Shown here one piece after another: positions 21,677 through 34,547 of a stretch of DNA of 64,000 bases. The position numbers and the translations under genes were made by a program. The DNA is from Magnolia sinica (Eukaryota > Streptophyta > Magnoliopsida > Magnoliales > Magnoliaceae): assembly GCF_029962835.1 (NCBI RefSeq), contig NC_080583.1:71409158-71473157 (forward strand). Direction: 5' to 3'. Position 1 is the stretch's first letter; each line of letters opens with the position of its first letter. The notes under the pieces were generated by a model. The model was not told the origin of the DNA. It did no database searches and worked only from the letters and a program-made list of their open reading frames with translations.

Positions 21677-23798
21677 TGTTCACACCCCAAGTATAGGGTT
21701 GTGATGTAGTAATAAACTCGGTAAGACCGAGGTCGAATCCACAGGGACTGAACCTTGTACGTAATCTGAAAATAACCAGAACTAGAACTAGAAGAAGATA
21801 AAATCTAAATCAAGTAAATATGAGGGAATAATGGTGAAATATTAATCTAAAACTTGTAAATTCAAAGGTAGGAAACTAGGGATTCAGAGGATCCACTTGT
21901 AGAAATCAGGGAGATCTACGCTTGATTTATGAACTCAACTGGACTTCGAGTCCCATCTTCCTCCAGTTGGAAGATATATCACTAAAACTCAATCTGAACT
22001 TCCTTTGATCTAGTTTTCAAGAGATGAAAGGTATGAGAATTAGAGATGATTCCATCACAAAACCATGCCCATGAGACAAAGTAAACAATATAATTAAACC
22101 AATCCACAATCAATCAAAAGGATGTATGAATGTTAGGAAGAATTCCATCATCCAACCATGTCCAAGGGGCAATGGTGAATAACAGGGCTTCCTATCTTCA
22201 CAATCAAAATAATGGAAAGGAAATACTTAAAGCATCGCAGATCTATTGTAATTTCAGTCACAACAAACAATTAAAAACTAAAGGCATTCCTTATAATCAA
22301 ACTAAAATTAACATCAATTCAGTCTATCATGAATCAAAGCCGTAGAATCATTCCTATTACGCCACAAGCTTCACCTCTTAGCCCTAGCTAAGAGGTTTAG
22401 CCTGACATGATTAGGCTAATCTCCAAAAATTCATAAGAACAAATAGTTAAAAAAAAAAACTCTAAACTCTCTCTCTTTCCAGACGTCTCTCAGTTAGATG
22501 CCTTTCTCTTTCTTCCTCTCTCTCTTTTATATTCGTCAGGAGGTCGGTCGGCTGGGCTATGGCGGTGAAGAACCTACGCAAGAGACAGCTAGGTCGGTGC
22601 GGAAACTTCCTTTATGTAGCACAGCGGCGTGCGCAAGAAGATTACATAGTCTCGTGTTTTGATGTGAGTTTCAACAAAAATATAAGTCTGATGTGAGATC
22701 CATTCCATTCAGGCCCCTTGGGCTTGGTCGGCCCTACCTTGGGAAGATTTTGAACGGCCAGGATTATTGGACCGATCCTGGCCATGGGCACAAAATAGCC
22801 CGAATCAACCGGATCTCGGACATGCATAACAAAGCCTGCACAATTCCTTGCGATGTGCTGATGGTGGGGCCCAAGATCGATGTCTTCAGGAAAATCTACT
22901 TCGTCTGCTGAATGCATAACGAAAAACTAGTTGGAATTGGCTAGTTCTGGGTTAGATTCGGGGTGGCCCACGAATTATTTTATTGCATAGTCTATCTTCC
23001 GTTGAATGGCTGAAATCATATCTTCGCTGCTTCTTGAAAATTTTCCACCTAGGTCATGGTCAGTGGGCCTGTAAGACTCTAATGGACGGTTCAGATCGAA
23101 CCGTTGAATCGTGATGGTGGCCCACAAGAAAGGATCGCAACTCTCTATTCTCACGTTCGCAACCGATTTGAAATCGGGCGGAAACCATGTGGTCAAACGC
23201 AAGTTGACCTCCTTTAGTTGCTCGGTGCACTGCGAGGGCACAACTGGTTTGCACTCCCACGTATGCAAAGTGGGTCCCAGATTGATGCGCGTGAAAAATC
23301 TGATCCATCCATCCATTTTTTCACCCCATTTAAGTTGTTGAGACCAATTTTGAAGCATATCCAGATATTAAGTGGGCCCCAGATTGATAATTCATGGGAT
23401 GATCTGACCGTTGGGACACTTTCACAGGGATTTAAGGGTTAAAATTCGACATGTATGGTTAATTTAGGGTCCTTAGGTCAGATATAAAGTTTCGAACCAA
23501 TTGGATAGTGGGAACCTTGTGGTCTTGCATTCTGGACGAATTTCTAGCCTCTTTAACGTGAAATACTGGATTTTCTTGAATCCCGGGCGTGTAAATTCTT
23601 CGATCCCTGTCCCCTGGAGTCTATCCCTTGCCTTGGTGACTTCAGAGCATCAAATCCATGCTTTTAGTACCCTTTTCAGTCTAAGTTCCTAAATACACCT
23701 TGCATCACAAACATGATTAAAATAGGCCGTTAAACAGTATCATGTTCGCAAAATTGAGTAATAATTAGGGTCTAATATGAAATATTTGACCCTCAACA
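21677..23798 (+). repeat. Probable LTR-derived repeat
   Basis: It starts TGTTCACACCCCAAGTATAGG and includes 'GTAATAAACTCGGTAAGACC' followed by 'GAGGTCGAATCCACAGGGAC', a motif that recurs at retroelement ends in many plant genomes as I remember it. It ends near TTTGACCCTCAACA. The middle (22640-23430) includes a degraded MITE core. There is no target duplication and no coding region, so the class is uncertain. Confidence 0.35.
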
Positions 23799-25607
23799 CA
23801 ACTCCCAACCAGCATTTTTTCTAATCCCGAGCAAAGTAAGTGAAAAAATAAGTTGAGAATTACAGGACAAGTTCTATAAACTCGAGTGATTTTTGAAAAC
23901 AATCTAGATATTAGAAGTTTAAGATTCATGAATGTTGGGCATTACTTTCTCCTATACTCAAGCGCACTGTAAACTTCATAATCAACTTCAAAGTATTAAT
24001 CCATCAATTATAAAAAATTCTAGAACTTTGTTTATACTTTAATTTTGGGTTCAACCCCTAAAATAAGCTATAAAACTATAACGCCCCAGTTCCCGAAGCC
24101 CGAGTATACGACTCATTTTTCAAAAACCCAAGTGTTAACCTTTAAAGAAAGTCAAATTTCACGTATATTTTTTTCTTTTCTTTTCTTTTTCTTTTTCAAA
24201 ATTAGCATTTTAGCGGAAGAGAAACAAATCAAGCATAAAGAAAAGTTTACATGCACATTCAAAATATATGAGCGACTGTCATAAGGCTTATACAAACCAA
24301 TGTCTCTATACTAATACATACAAGAAATAATCAATTCATCATATGAAAGGGAACAAAATGCAACAAATCTTGAGTTGTAAGATTGCGCAGCTTCTCTTGA
24401 AGCAGACATGGCCAAACATCCCTAATATTTGTATCATGCTCCTCATTAATCTGAACATAAATATCTTTCAAGTCACCTGCATCATCTTTACAGTTATATA
24501 TTCAAAGAATGAGTGGCCAGCTCAGTGTAAATTCCCATCAAGATTGCACACCACCACATTAGTTAAGCATAGTTTAAACAAGAAAACGTATAAAACAATC
24601 CACGATGGAATCTTATTTAAATGTATGGATGCGTAAATGCACATCAAATGGGGATGCTCATCCAATTGACTTTTAGACAAAACCCATGCATGTGGCCAGT
24701 CACCGGTGAAAATACATCAACTACATGCGTAGTGACCAACTCACCAAAAGTGGGTAAATTGTCGACTGTCTGGGAGCTAGCAAAACGATACCACAACAAA
24801 TGGCATGTTCAATAGCATCCAAAATTAGCCACCCATCATCGCTCGTATGCTATGAATGCATGATTAGCCCAACTGTTATTATTTCAATTGCAAACAGCCA
24901 ATTTAAGAAAGCTCAGAGGTCATTATAGGAGACTCGTCATTGAGCATAGGTCGACAGCTTAGACATAGTATCCCCATACCACCATCTCTGGCTCACAAAA
25001 CTCCAACATTATTATGTTTAATGGTGACCTCCTCAATTAGTGGCCAATCAGAATTCAACAAGTGAAACTTACCATTGCAATGTCATACGAAAATAATCTA
25101 ATAAAGGCACAAAAGGCATATATTCAATCGAAGCCACATGGGGCAAATAACAAATTGAAGCCGCATGGGGCAAATATTAAACCAAAGCCACATAGGGTAA
25201 TAGTCCATTAAGTAATGCAATAAAAAGGGATTATCCCTAAAAGCCACATAGGCACAACGATCCGCGGATGGTAGGCCCACGTTAATATTCAATCTAATCC
25301 ATTAGGAACAATGGCCACTAGGTCGAGAGTCCATTATAATCACAATCAATTAAGTTACATCCCAAGTCTGAATGTACATATATAAGTGGGGTTTTTCACT
25401 GATAAATGTAGCAATTCAAATTCCACAAGTAATCTACAAGTATGAGAATATATTTAAGTGCAACAGATAGATGTTTATAGAAGATAAATGTTGAGCATAT
25501 ACTTTTGAGGATAAACTCCAATAACTAGCACAAGTAAACATGAAATATAGATATCAATTATCAGCGAGATTAAAATGGAAACCACCACTTTTGCTAACAT
25601 GAAAGTA

Positions 25608-25666
25608 GAAAGCCCAATGAGAAGAAGTCATCACCTCACGAGCCGAATTGCTTACTAATGTTATTA
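25608..25666 (+). repeat. 59-bp direct repeat, copy 1
   Basis: It runs from GAAAGCCCAATGAGAAGAAG through 'CACGAGCCGAATTGC' to 'GTTATTA'. It matches 30289-30347 at 57 of 59 positions, whereas the sequence on either side is unrelated. Confidence 0.85.
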
Positions 25667-27469
25667 CTGTGTAGATATGAAATTAGTTGCACATGTGTGG
25701 GGACATACTAAGCATACACTACACATCACCACCCAACAATTTAAAATCCGTCCATCTTAACCAATTGATTTAGACCATGATGACAATGGACCCTTAAATT
25801 TTAAGATCAGTACATGAACACAATTATACATCAATCTCAATGTCTAAGACACTTTTCACCTATAGGTCTAGTCATCCCACTAATTGACTTTTAAGATGGA
25901 CCCTTACATTAATAGGGGAAACCTATTTTCATATTACCATCCCTTAAATAGGTAAATCCAATGACCTACCTTAGATCTAGAAGTCCAAATCATGAGACCC
26001 CACCGCTCATCGTACCCTCAATGTTCTGTCGATCAATCCAACACTTCATTCCTCTAATCCAACCATCGATTATAGAAATCAACCTTTAGGTTGTAATTAG
26101 ACGACCCTAGAAACTGTTAAAACTGTTAAATGGGGGACCTTGACCTTATTAAAAGGGACCCAACTTACAAGACCCATTGATCATTAGAGTTACAACACCT
26201 AAGTTAACAACCCACTACTTGACTACCCTCATGCCAACTTTTTATGACTAAATACACAGTTAGAACTCACTTAAATAGGCCATGGGAGCCTACGAATGGG
26301 TAATTATCAAATTAGGTAACAATTTGACCATTAGAATAATGATTATCAACAAATTGAATCAAGATCACTTGATGTGACCCACCTAACCTTTAGAAAATAC
26401 CAACTTATAATCAAGGGCCATTAGTGGGCCTTCCAAGACAAACGGACAGTGCTGATTGGACCAGATCACGACGTGGACTCCACGTCTAATCTGTGCGTGT
26501 GCACCGATAATGTGCACAAACCGTGCCAGGACTTAGTATCGGGTCAAACGAGCTTTGACCCGATAACAATCAAAATTTTCGAAAAGGCTCCAGCGTTTCT
26601 CCCACTGACGCACATTCAAACAGGACCACTCATCTGATGATGCAAGTGACCCTCCTATCCCATCATTAATATCTAAACCGTCCATTCTTTAGATAGGGTC
26701 CCACCGACCCTAATTATGGTTAGATCTGCGGTCGGAAGTCAACCACCCAGGCTCGGTCAGCGACCGATCAAACACCGCTTAGGATAACGCTGACAGGGAG
26801 AAAACATCCACGTCTGCTACTTCAGTGGCGGATCCACCCGTTAGATGTCATTGAAAATCAGCCACATACGTGCTGGAGTCCTCGCCAAGCCATCCAAATC
26901 CGAAAATACCTCCATCTACGTCCGGAAGCGGAAGGAATCTTTCCTTTTTAGGAAACTAATCATCCATGCCATTTCTCCCTCTTCTAGAAGCCTCTTACGA
27001 ATGATCTAAGGCGTCAGATCTAGGGCGTCTTGAAAATATCATAAGCACGGTGATATTTTGGCAAGAACTTGGTTACAGCACAAGTTATTGCCATTTGAAA
27101 GAAGGTACATTTATCAGTCCCTACTTCTCCATAGAATGGGACCCACGGGCCTTCTGGGTAGCATCTGGACCATCTAAACACATTAGATCATCGGATCAAC
27201 CGACCCACTCGAAATCGCTATTATCAGCCAACCATCTTCTCCAAATCGGCTGTGGGACCTATTTTCTGTAACTGCACTTGTAACACCGATCTGAAACGTC
27301 CATCTTGTGGCCCACCCCCTCTAATACCTAACAGAGTCTAGATCAGAAACCCATACACAAGATTTGATGCATGGGGAGACCTGGATGGCAAGACATTCTC
27401 GGTTAATTCGCACTATGTCCGCATTAATCCCAGTGATTAGCTGTGAAAACGTCTGAAAATAGTAAGGCT

Positions 27470-27479
27470 ATAAATAGCT
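27470..27479 (+). promoter_or_regulatory. TATA box within LTR-like sequence
   Basis: CTATAAATAG stands in a GC-balanced context and is followed 40-90 bp later by a purine-rich GAGAGAGxGAGTGAGAG tract, the arrangement seen at U3/R borders of plant LTRs. It is likely the retroelement's own promoter. No host gene follows. Confidence 0.4.
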
Positions 27480-30288
27480 GGATTTAAGGCGTCTTTTGAG
27501 GAGGCTTAAGAAAGAATAGATAGAAAAAGAGAGAGAGTGAGTGAGAGAAAGAGTTTTGGGCACCGCTAGGGCGAGTTGCAAGCCGGGTAGCAACTCGACT
27601 CATCTTGAGTCATTCCTTACTGAGTTAGGATCGTGAAAGCTGAGAGTAAGGAGAGAAAACTGAAAGAGAAGAAGAAGATAGTGAGAGAGAATAGGGGAGA
27701 ATGTGGGCCGGTTAGAGCAGGTTGTTGTCCCACTTCAACTTGACACGCCCAGCCTCGTTTCACCAGCTCAAATCCTCAAACATCTTACGTAATAAAAATC
27801 AAAACCCATCCGTCTCAAATTCAGATCAAACCCATCAATGTCCAACCCAAGTCCTTTGTTATATCAGGTCATTTCACATCTAACAGCAACTATAAATGAG
27901 TCCGGTGGGTGTATTCCCGATCTCTGAGGCTTACGACCTCTTTCCAGCATTCACACAATGTCCAGCTCAGGTAACTATGTCGAACTCGTTCTCTGTTAAA
28001 AGGAAAATTTTCTCACTCCTCTAGTTATGCTCATGCTCACCCAACTGGGTCGCGAGTTGAGTATCCCAGCCCCCATCTCCTAGTGGAAACCTTAGTTTGA
28101 AAACATGGCTGTGGTCGGTTTGCATCGAGCTAAGGGAAGGACCTCGAACCAACCTCCGATGCACCACACCCAACGAGTTGAAGGAATCATTCGGGTCGAG
28201 TCACCACTGAGTCAGTGACTTGAGAGTGTTTTAGGCTCGGAGGCTCTAACTCAGTAGGGCCTGGGAAACAGGTTTGCCCAGTCGGCTTAAAGCCCAGTTT
28301 GGGGCAATCACAATCTACCCACTTTGGTGCTAACTTGACACTTACCCGTCTGAGTCAACTCTATTCTCATTACAGAACTAACTTAGTCAGTTTTTCGGCT
28401 AAGTCAGGCTTACTCCAACCAACTGTGGATGATTTGAGGGAGTTTTGGATTCAATGGATCATTAACCTGACCATGTAGTTAGTAGGACTCTTATAAACTA
28501 ACTCAACTAGTTGTAGGTTGAGATGTTCAACCGAGTCAACTTGGTCCTAACTCACTAGTACATTGAAATGTATCATCCAGGTGCCATTGGCAAACTAACA
28601 TTCTTGGAAAATACTCCCCAGCAGTCAATCTCAAATCAGGTGAGTGAAAGCAATCTGAAATTATCTATGAACCACACCTAAACTAGAATGGAATTTGATT
28701 TACATATCCTTGGATCAAAACTCATCAGACTCACCTCACAAGGAAGTACAAGTTAAGAAGAGCATCCACTCCATCTACTTTAGGTGAGGGATATCCCCCA
28801 TGGCTTCTTCATTACATTGAATTCTAAAAATAGAGTTAAGCTTGAAATTGTAGAGATATTAATTGTGCATGTGTTAGTCTTACTTTCTTTGAATAAATTT
28901 CGCTAATCATGTGAAAATGTTTATATCTCATTACTCAAAGGTATCTTGTAAAAATTCACGTCATACTCTTGGCTTAGTTACATGTACACTTCAACAAGTA
29001 CGTTAAGAAGTAGTAAATCTTGCCTCCACTTAAATGGCAAGTTCACTCCATAATCCATTTCATATGCTAGGATTATTCTAATTTGAATTTAATACATATG
29101 AAATCTTGGAGTAGTACACTGTTTCTTTCATTCTTAATTGGTTATGCTGAGTATGAGTTAACGTGAACCTATTTACTTGATTTCTATATGTGACAGACAT
29201 GTTATTGGAACTTGGTATAGCACTCTCTAAGTCATGTTAGTAATGGTCCAACTTGGAGTTATATTCTACCAAGTAACGACATATGACATGATGTATCAAT
29301 CTGTTATCAATGTTGTATAATGAGGCCTAAGTCTGAAGTGCCACCTTTAGTGGGATGTCGTGAGAACTTGGTAAGATATGCTACATTTATGGGCTGCAGT
29401 TAAACCTTGATCATGTTTGTGAGAATAATCTTGACAATCCTATGGAATGTACATGAGTATCATGATGTATGACATTTACGCATGACATGTGAGCTTTTTC
29501 GAGTGCTTAATGTAAGCCACACTCTGATCGATTTATTGTTAGATCAGTTGAATGACCAGAGTTTGTGCATTTGAGCCACTTTGGGTGCCTTTATTTTATA
29601 TGAGGCTATTTCGGGATCAGGCACTCCTCGGGCGTACCCCATATATTATTCCAAGAGTTAGGTCATCCTTGGGCGCACTCACCTTCGTGGCCTTTTCTAG
29701 GTAGTCTACCTACCACGGGCGGTCTTTTATTTTGACAGCTGGATGTACATACCCAGATCTGTGACTTGAACATACATTCATACATTCATGCAAATGCATA
29801 TGTAGTTGTATTGCCCTATGAACCGAACATGATTTGTTAATCTATTTTGGAATAATGTGTTATGGTTAAATCTATGAGGGAAATTCCCACTGAGTTTTCA
29901 CTCACCCAATCGTGCGGTTGCACCAAATAGACGCAGGTTTGATGGAGGAAGACGGTGCCTATGGCGACACCCCTAGGGTAGCTGATGAGGAGTATGGAGA
30001 AAAAGGACAGTACGCTAACCCGGTTGAGCCGATAGAGCTCCACTGATGATATAGGAATTATCTACTTTATGCTTTTAAACATTATCTTTGTTTTGTTTGC
30101 ATTGAGATTTGTAATTAAAAATCCCCTATTGTGGGATCTTGCTTTACTCCTTCACTTTTATTCACGTATATTGAACTCCTTTGGTTAGTTTATACTATGG
30201 TTAAACCTTGTTGCTATGAATTGTGTTGGCAGTTAGTTGAATGGTAGTTTTATTTTATAATGTAACTATCGGGTTCTCGTACTCGAGC

Positions 30289-30347
30289 GAAAGCCCAATG
30301 AGAAGAAGTCATCACCTCACGAGCCGAACTGCCTACTAATGTTATTA
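30289..30347 (+). repeat. 59-bp direct repeat, copy 2
   Basis: Second copy of the element at 25608-25666, same orientation, 4.68 kb away, with two substitutions. It lies just after TGTAACTATCGGG (30261), a possible start of another LTR. Confidence 0.85.
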
Positions 30348-31232
30348 GTAGGCACACGCGCCCTTAGAATATTCCCGAGATAGACTTGACTCGACTAGCT
30401 CCCAGGTCGAATAAAATAAAATAAAAATGAGATATTAAGCTACATCTTAATTGAGATTAGGAAATCGATTAACCAACCAAAGCTCTAATTTGAACCCCAA
30501 TCCAAGGTTTGAGAGAAAAATGCACCTAGTTGAATCAGGTTGAATTGACTCAGCTCGACACCCTAGTTGACTCGACTCAACATAACCATCAACCTTACTC
30601 TCCCTCACTCTCTTTCTTCTTGTTTCCCTCAATACAATCATGGCCAGCTGCTAGCTGGACCCAAATGACTCCAAGAATTAGTAAGTCGACGATTCACTTG
30701 ACCTGATGAATATTCGATCCAACCTAACATGGGTTGGATTGGCCAATCAAGGAGAACAACCAACTCTCTCCCTCTCCTTGATTTTCTTCTTTCTTTCTCC
30801 TTTCTTTCTTCTCTTTCTGGACTAAACCAACATTGAACTTGGCCTGACCAAGTTGCAAACGAGTCAGCGACTCAACTAAGTCAGCGGGTCGACTTGATAA
30901 CAGTCTCGTGAAGAGAACAATGTCTCTCCTCTCTTATTCTTCTTATTCTTCTTCTTAAACACATCATCCAAATCAAGGCTATTGAACCCCGACTAGACTC
31001 GGGACCCATTCAACTCACCAACGACTGGGTGGAGTAGAGTCTGTGCAGCAAACTAACACTCTCTTCTTCACCGACTTCTTCCTCTTATTCCTCTCCTTTT
31101 GTTTTTGGTATCACTAGCAAGACTTGGAGCTTGAACCTGGAGTGACTCCAGACTCAGTTCAGACACGGCCCGAGCCCATTAAACTCAAACTGAGTCGATC
31201 GAGCTTGGTGGGGTAGAGGAAACCACGCTCAC

Positions 31233-31267
<35 letters not shown>

Positions 31268-31899
31268 TATCTTCTCCCTTTCTTCCAACACCAAGGGCAT
31301 CTCTAGATAGAGAGATCTTGAAAACTACATACCCGAACCGAGTCTGGCTCAGTTTGGTGTAGCGGGTAAGAAGAAGTGGCTCCAATGACGAATTGGAACT
31401 CGGTTGGTTTTTCTTCATTCCACTGCTTGTGGAGGGTCTGGCTTAGCTCCAGGGAGCTTGTGGACATGGATTTTCGAAGGTTCTTGGAGGCTTGGGTGGT
31501 GGGTTCAAACAAAGAGGAAAACGACCAGTTTTTCTCAAGCTGCCACAAGAACGTGAGAGTGACTCGTTGCCACTCAACTCTCTTACCTTATATCATACCC
31601 TAAATGCTCTTAGGGCCGTCGGATTGAGATTTAATGACCCAGATTCATTGTCGTGAGATGGTTACCAAAAACTGTTGCAGTCCAAAATTGACTGTTGTTT
31701 GCTCAAAAATCCTAAACTAGGGTGAAATAGAGGGATGAGATCTGCCTATGGATGACTATGATAGATGGACACAAGGCACGCGGATTACCAGCCTTTCAAA
31801 TAGGAGAAATGAAATTTTTCATTTTTGAAAATTCCCAACCGCACGCAACTCCCCTGGACCTGTTATTAGGCGCATGCACTCGCACGAATGGCATGGTTT
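30348..31899. repeat. LTR-type noncoding sequence with (CT)n tract
   Basis: Contains repeated 'GACTCGACT', 'GAGTCAGCGACTC' and 'TTCTTCTTATTC' blocks and a CT microsatellite at 31236-31265. No recognisable protein is encoded. It is probably part of the long LTRs on both sides. Confidence 0.35.
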
Positions 31900-32680
31900 T
31901 GGTCAGACGGGCACATTCTATAAGATGGATGGTTCGAATCATGATAATGGGACATGATGGGACCACTATTTGACATGTCGAGTGATATTTCATATGGCTA
32001 TAGGCCTTCCACCACCGAGACGAGTAGTGAGGTCTCTTACTATTAGAATGGCTACGTGTTGTGTACGAATGATTGTGTATTAGACCCCAGTGATTCCAGA
32101 TGGGAACCATATTGAGATATAGATTATACATTAAAATTAACATGCTTGCATCTCATGGCTACATATGACATTCAGCCCGATTAGCCTTTCACATAGCATA
32201 TATGTATAGCCTTGGTATGGCTAGCTGCACACATGGACATTGACATGATTGGCCATCTATCTTTGTTGCTTACTTTGATATTGATATTAATATTGATGCG
32301 ATATATTTGTCATATACATTGCGCATGCACAACTTCGTAGGAAGCTTATGCGCATATGTTTATGCTACAAGTTATGATAGAGCATATCAACAATATTAAG
32401 GCGGGAGCGCGCGCATGATCTTTTGATTTTTTGTTATATCCTGTATTTTTATTTTATGAGTGATGTACCTTCAATGATTGATTAGTGAATATGTATGGTG
32501 CTTGTGAAGTTTTTTATGCTCAATTATTTAAGTTTCCCCTAGGTCCTCCTTGTGGGATCTCACTTTTAGAACTTTGTGTATGGGAGATGGGAACCAAAAT
32601 TGGAGTACTGCGGAGGCCGTCAGTTTCAAATTTAGATTAAGATGAATGGGCATTAAAAACTGAATTTGCGGCGTGATACA
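31900..32680 (+). mobile_element. Diverged 3' part of an LTR A-type LTR
   Basis: It follows the order of the last 650 bp of LTR A: 'GTATTAGACCCCAGTGATT', 'AGCCTTGGTATGGCTAG', 'AAGCTTATGCGCAT', 'GTCCTCCTTGTGGGATCTCA', 'GGAGTACTGCGGAGGCCGT', and an end at GGCGTGATACA. It is inserted in, or abuts, a copia pseudogene on the right. Its 5' boundary is not resolved. Confidence 0.5.
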
Positions 32681-32699
32681 TGACCCTTGACCCTATAAG

Positions 32700-34440
32700 C
32701 TATGGGCCGAGATGTATAAATTCTTTAATCTATATTATGATTTAATAATGTAATTTATATCCATCCTGAATAATTTTAAATCCACATTTTGTGATGATTG
32801 TCAATATCATTTTGATGGAACTATACTTTATTATAAGAGAGAATTTCTCTTTATAATCTAAGTCATTAGTTTGAATAAATTCTTTTGCAATAAGTCTAGC
32901 TTTAAACTTTTTGATATTGTAATTAGATAATCATTTTATTCTTTAAATTTATTTGCAAACTACAACATTTTTCCTGATAATTCAAAGTTTATAAATCCTT
33001 TTTTCATCATCAAATTGAATTCCTCATCTATAGCTTTTTTTAATTTGCTAACAAGTAATCATGTAAGTACTTCCTTAAGGAACCAAGTTCTCTTTCTGTA
33101 ACGCCCTGAAAATCGAGGGTCGAGCATCAGCCCAACTCCCGATTTTTTAAAGGAATTTTACCTCACATGCTCCTCTTAGGCTGACGATCTCTAAACGACG
33201 AGCTCCCACTATCATTAACAATCGTGGGATGGCTATTACTATATCAATTATGGGTGGAATTATCTCTCTTGGTGTATGATCTTTATGACTTTTTTTATTT
33301 TGATTGTTATCTTTTGTATTTTTCTGTGATGATATCCATCATCAAAGAAGTCAACATCTCAGGATTCTGTCTCAACAATAGCTCAATTTACAACATAACA
33401 TACTATGCGGCTGCAAGAGTATTCTAGATAGAGAATATATATATATATATATTCAATAGTCTTGAATCCAATTTGTTTTCACGATATGAATGGATTAACA
33501 CTTGTGACATGGATCCCTATATTCTCATATGAGATGGATCAAGTTAATTTATATGGGATAATAAGAATTGAGTTGGTGAGAACCCTATTTAAGATATACA
33601 CCACAATGAGAAGTCATCCATTTATAATGATATCAATAAGTTCATATATGACATCATTGATCTCACAATTTCCAATAAAATCATGTTCTCATTTTTATAA
33701 CTTCATTTTGTTGTGGGGAATGGTGAATTATCTCTTTATTCCATGTTATTTGTAAAAACTCTTTAAAAGAGTAGAGGTATATTATTCTCTAACAATTCTA
33801 AAAATCTTTAATCTTTTGACTGGATTCTTAACCATAATGTTTTATATTACTTAAAATATTCAGAAACCTTAAATTTATGTGAGAATAAATATACCATTTT
33901 ATATACCAAATGGTCATTGATAAATGTCATAAAGTAGGTAGTTTCTTAATGGGTGGCGTGAATGATCGGATCACATATAGACTAGTAGATTAGATTGAGT
34001 TGTCCATCCAACTAAATTGCCTAAGAGAATGGCTTCTGTGTTGCCTTACCAGACATGCATACTCATGCAATAGTAGGTCCTTTTTTTTATATATACATTA
34101 CATTTAATCCTTCCTTGGCTAATATAGTCAATCTTTATTTTCTATACACCTTAACATGTCGTATTTCGATAAACTTAAATCTTATAAAGGATGAATCATT
34201 TAACGCTAGAGTATTAAAATAATAATAATAAATTTTACTAAGAATATTGTATCAATTTGTAATTTATATAAACCATCCAGAATGGAATCATGAGCATAAA
34301 TGACTCATAATCTTAATAAAGTAAGCAAATCAGTCTTAAAACTTTAATTAAAATCATCCATACAAAGACAGTAGACTGACACTAAGTTCATCCTCGTATT
34401 AGGCGAGTGTAATATGTTATGTAGGAGTATTATTTGTTTA
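32700..34440 (-). pseudogene. Second Ty1/copia pol pseudogene (GAG-pre-integrase, integrase, RT)
   Basis: Reading the minus strand downward: a GAG-pre-integrase remnant (about 34270-34090: 'RLTILAKEGL'); integrase core pieces (34050-33760: 'YFMTFINDHLVYKMVYLFSHKFK'; 33690-33470: 'EIVRSMMSYMNLLISL', then a 'PSHMRI-GSMS' block); then the RT start (33060-32820: 'AIDEEFNLM', 'KFKARLIAKEFIQTNDLDY'). Domain order is that of copia. Stops, frameshifts and an insertion at 33098-33430 break it. It is related to, but separate from, the remnant at 638-6290. Confidence 0.75.
33098..33430. mobile_element. LTR fragment inserted in copia pseudogene
   Basis: TGTAACGCCCTGAAAATCGAGG is a typical Ty3-type LTR start. 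The ~330 bp that follow separate the copia integrase and RT blocks. The opposite end is AT-rich ((AT)n near 33431-33452), and I found no target duplication. Confidence 0.4.
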
Positions 34441-34547
34441 CCTTATATATGGAGATGATAGGTCCCCAGGCCTTGACTTCCTAAGACACCTCATTCCCCA
34501 AGTACACACACATGGTTTTCAGCCTCACTGGATGGAACATGGTAATC

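Larger units (their letters stand above)
24077..30260 (+). repeat. Long LTR-like sequence (Ty3/gypsy type), no coding region
   Basis: It begins TATAACGCCCCAGTTCCCGA, the usual 'TGTAACGCCCC' start of large plant Ty3 LTRs with TG changed to TA, and interrupts a MITE core at 24076. It contains a promoter-like TATA box (27470), GA-rich transcribed-leader-like sequence after it, and noncoding text to about 30260. I see no gag, RT or integrase. The right end and target duplication could not be fixed, and it may be composite. Confidence 0.4.
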
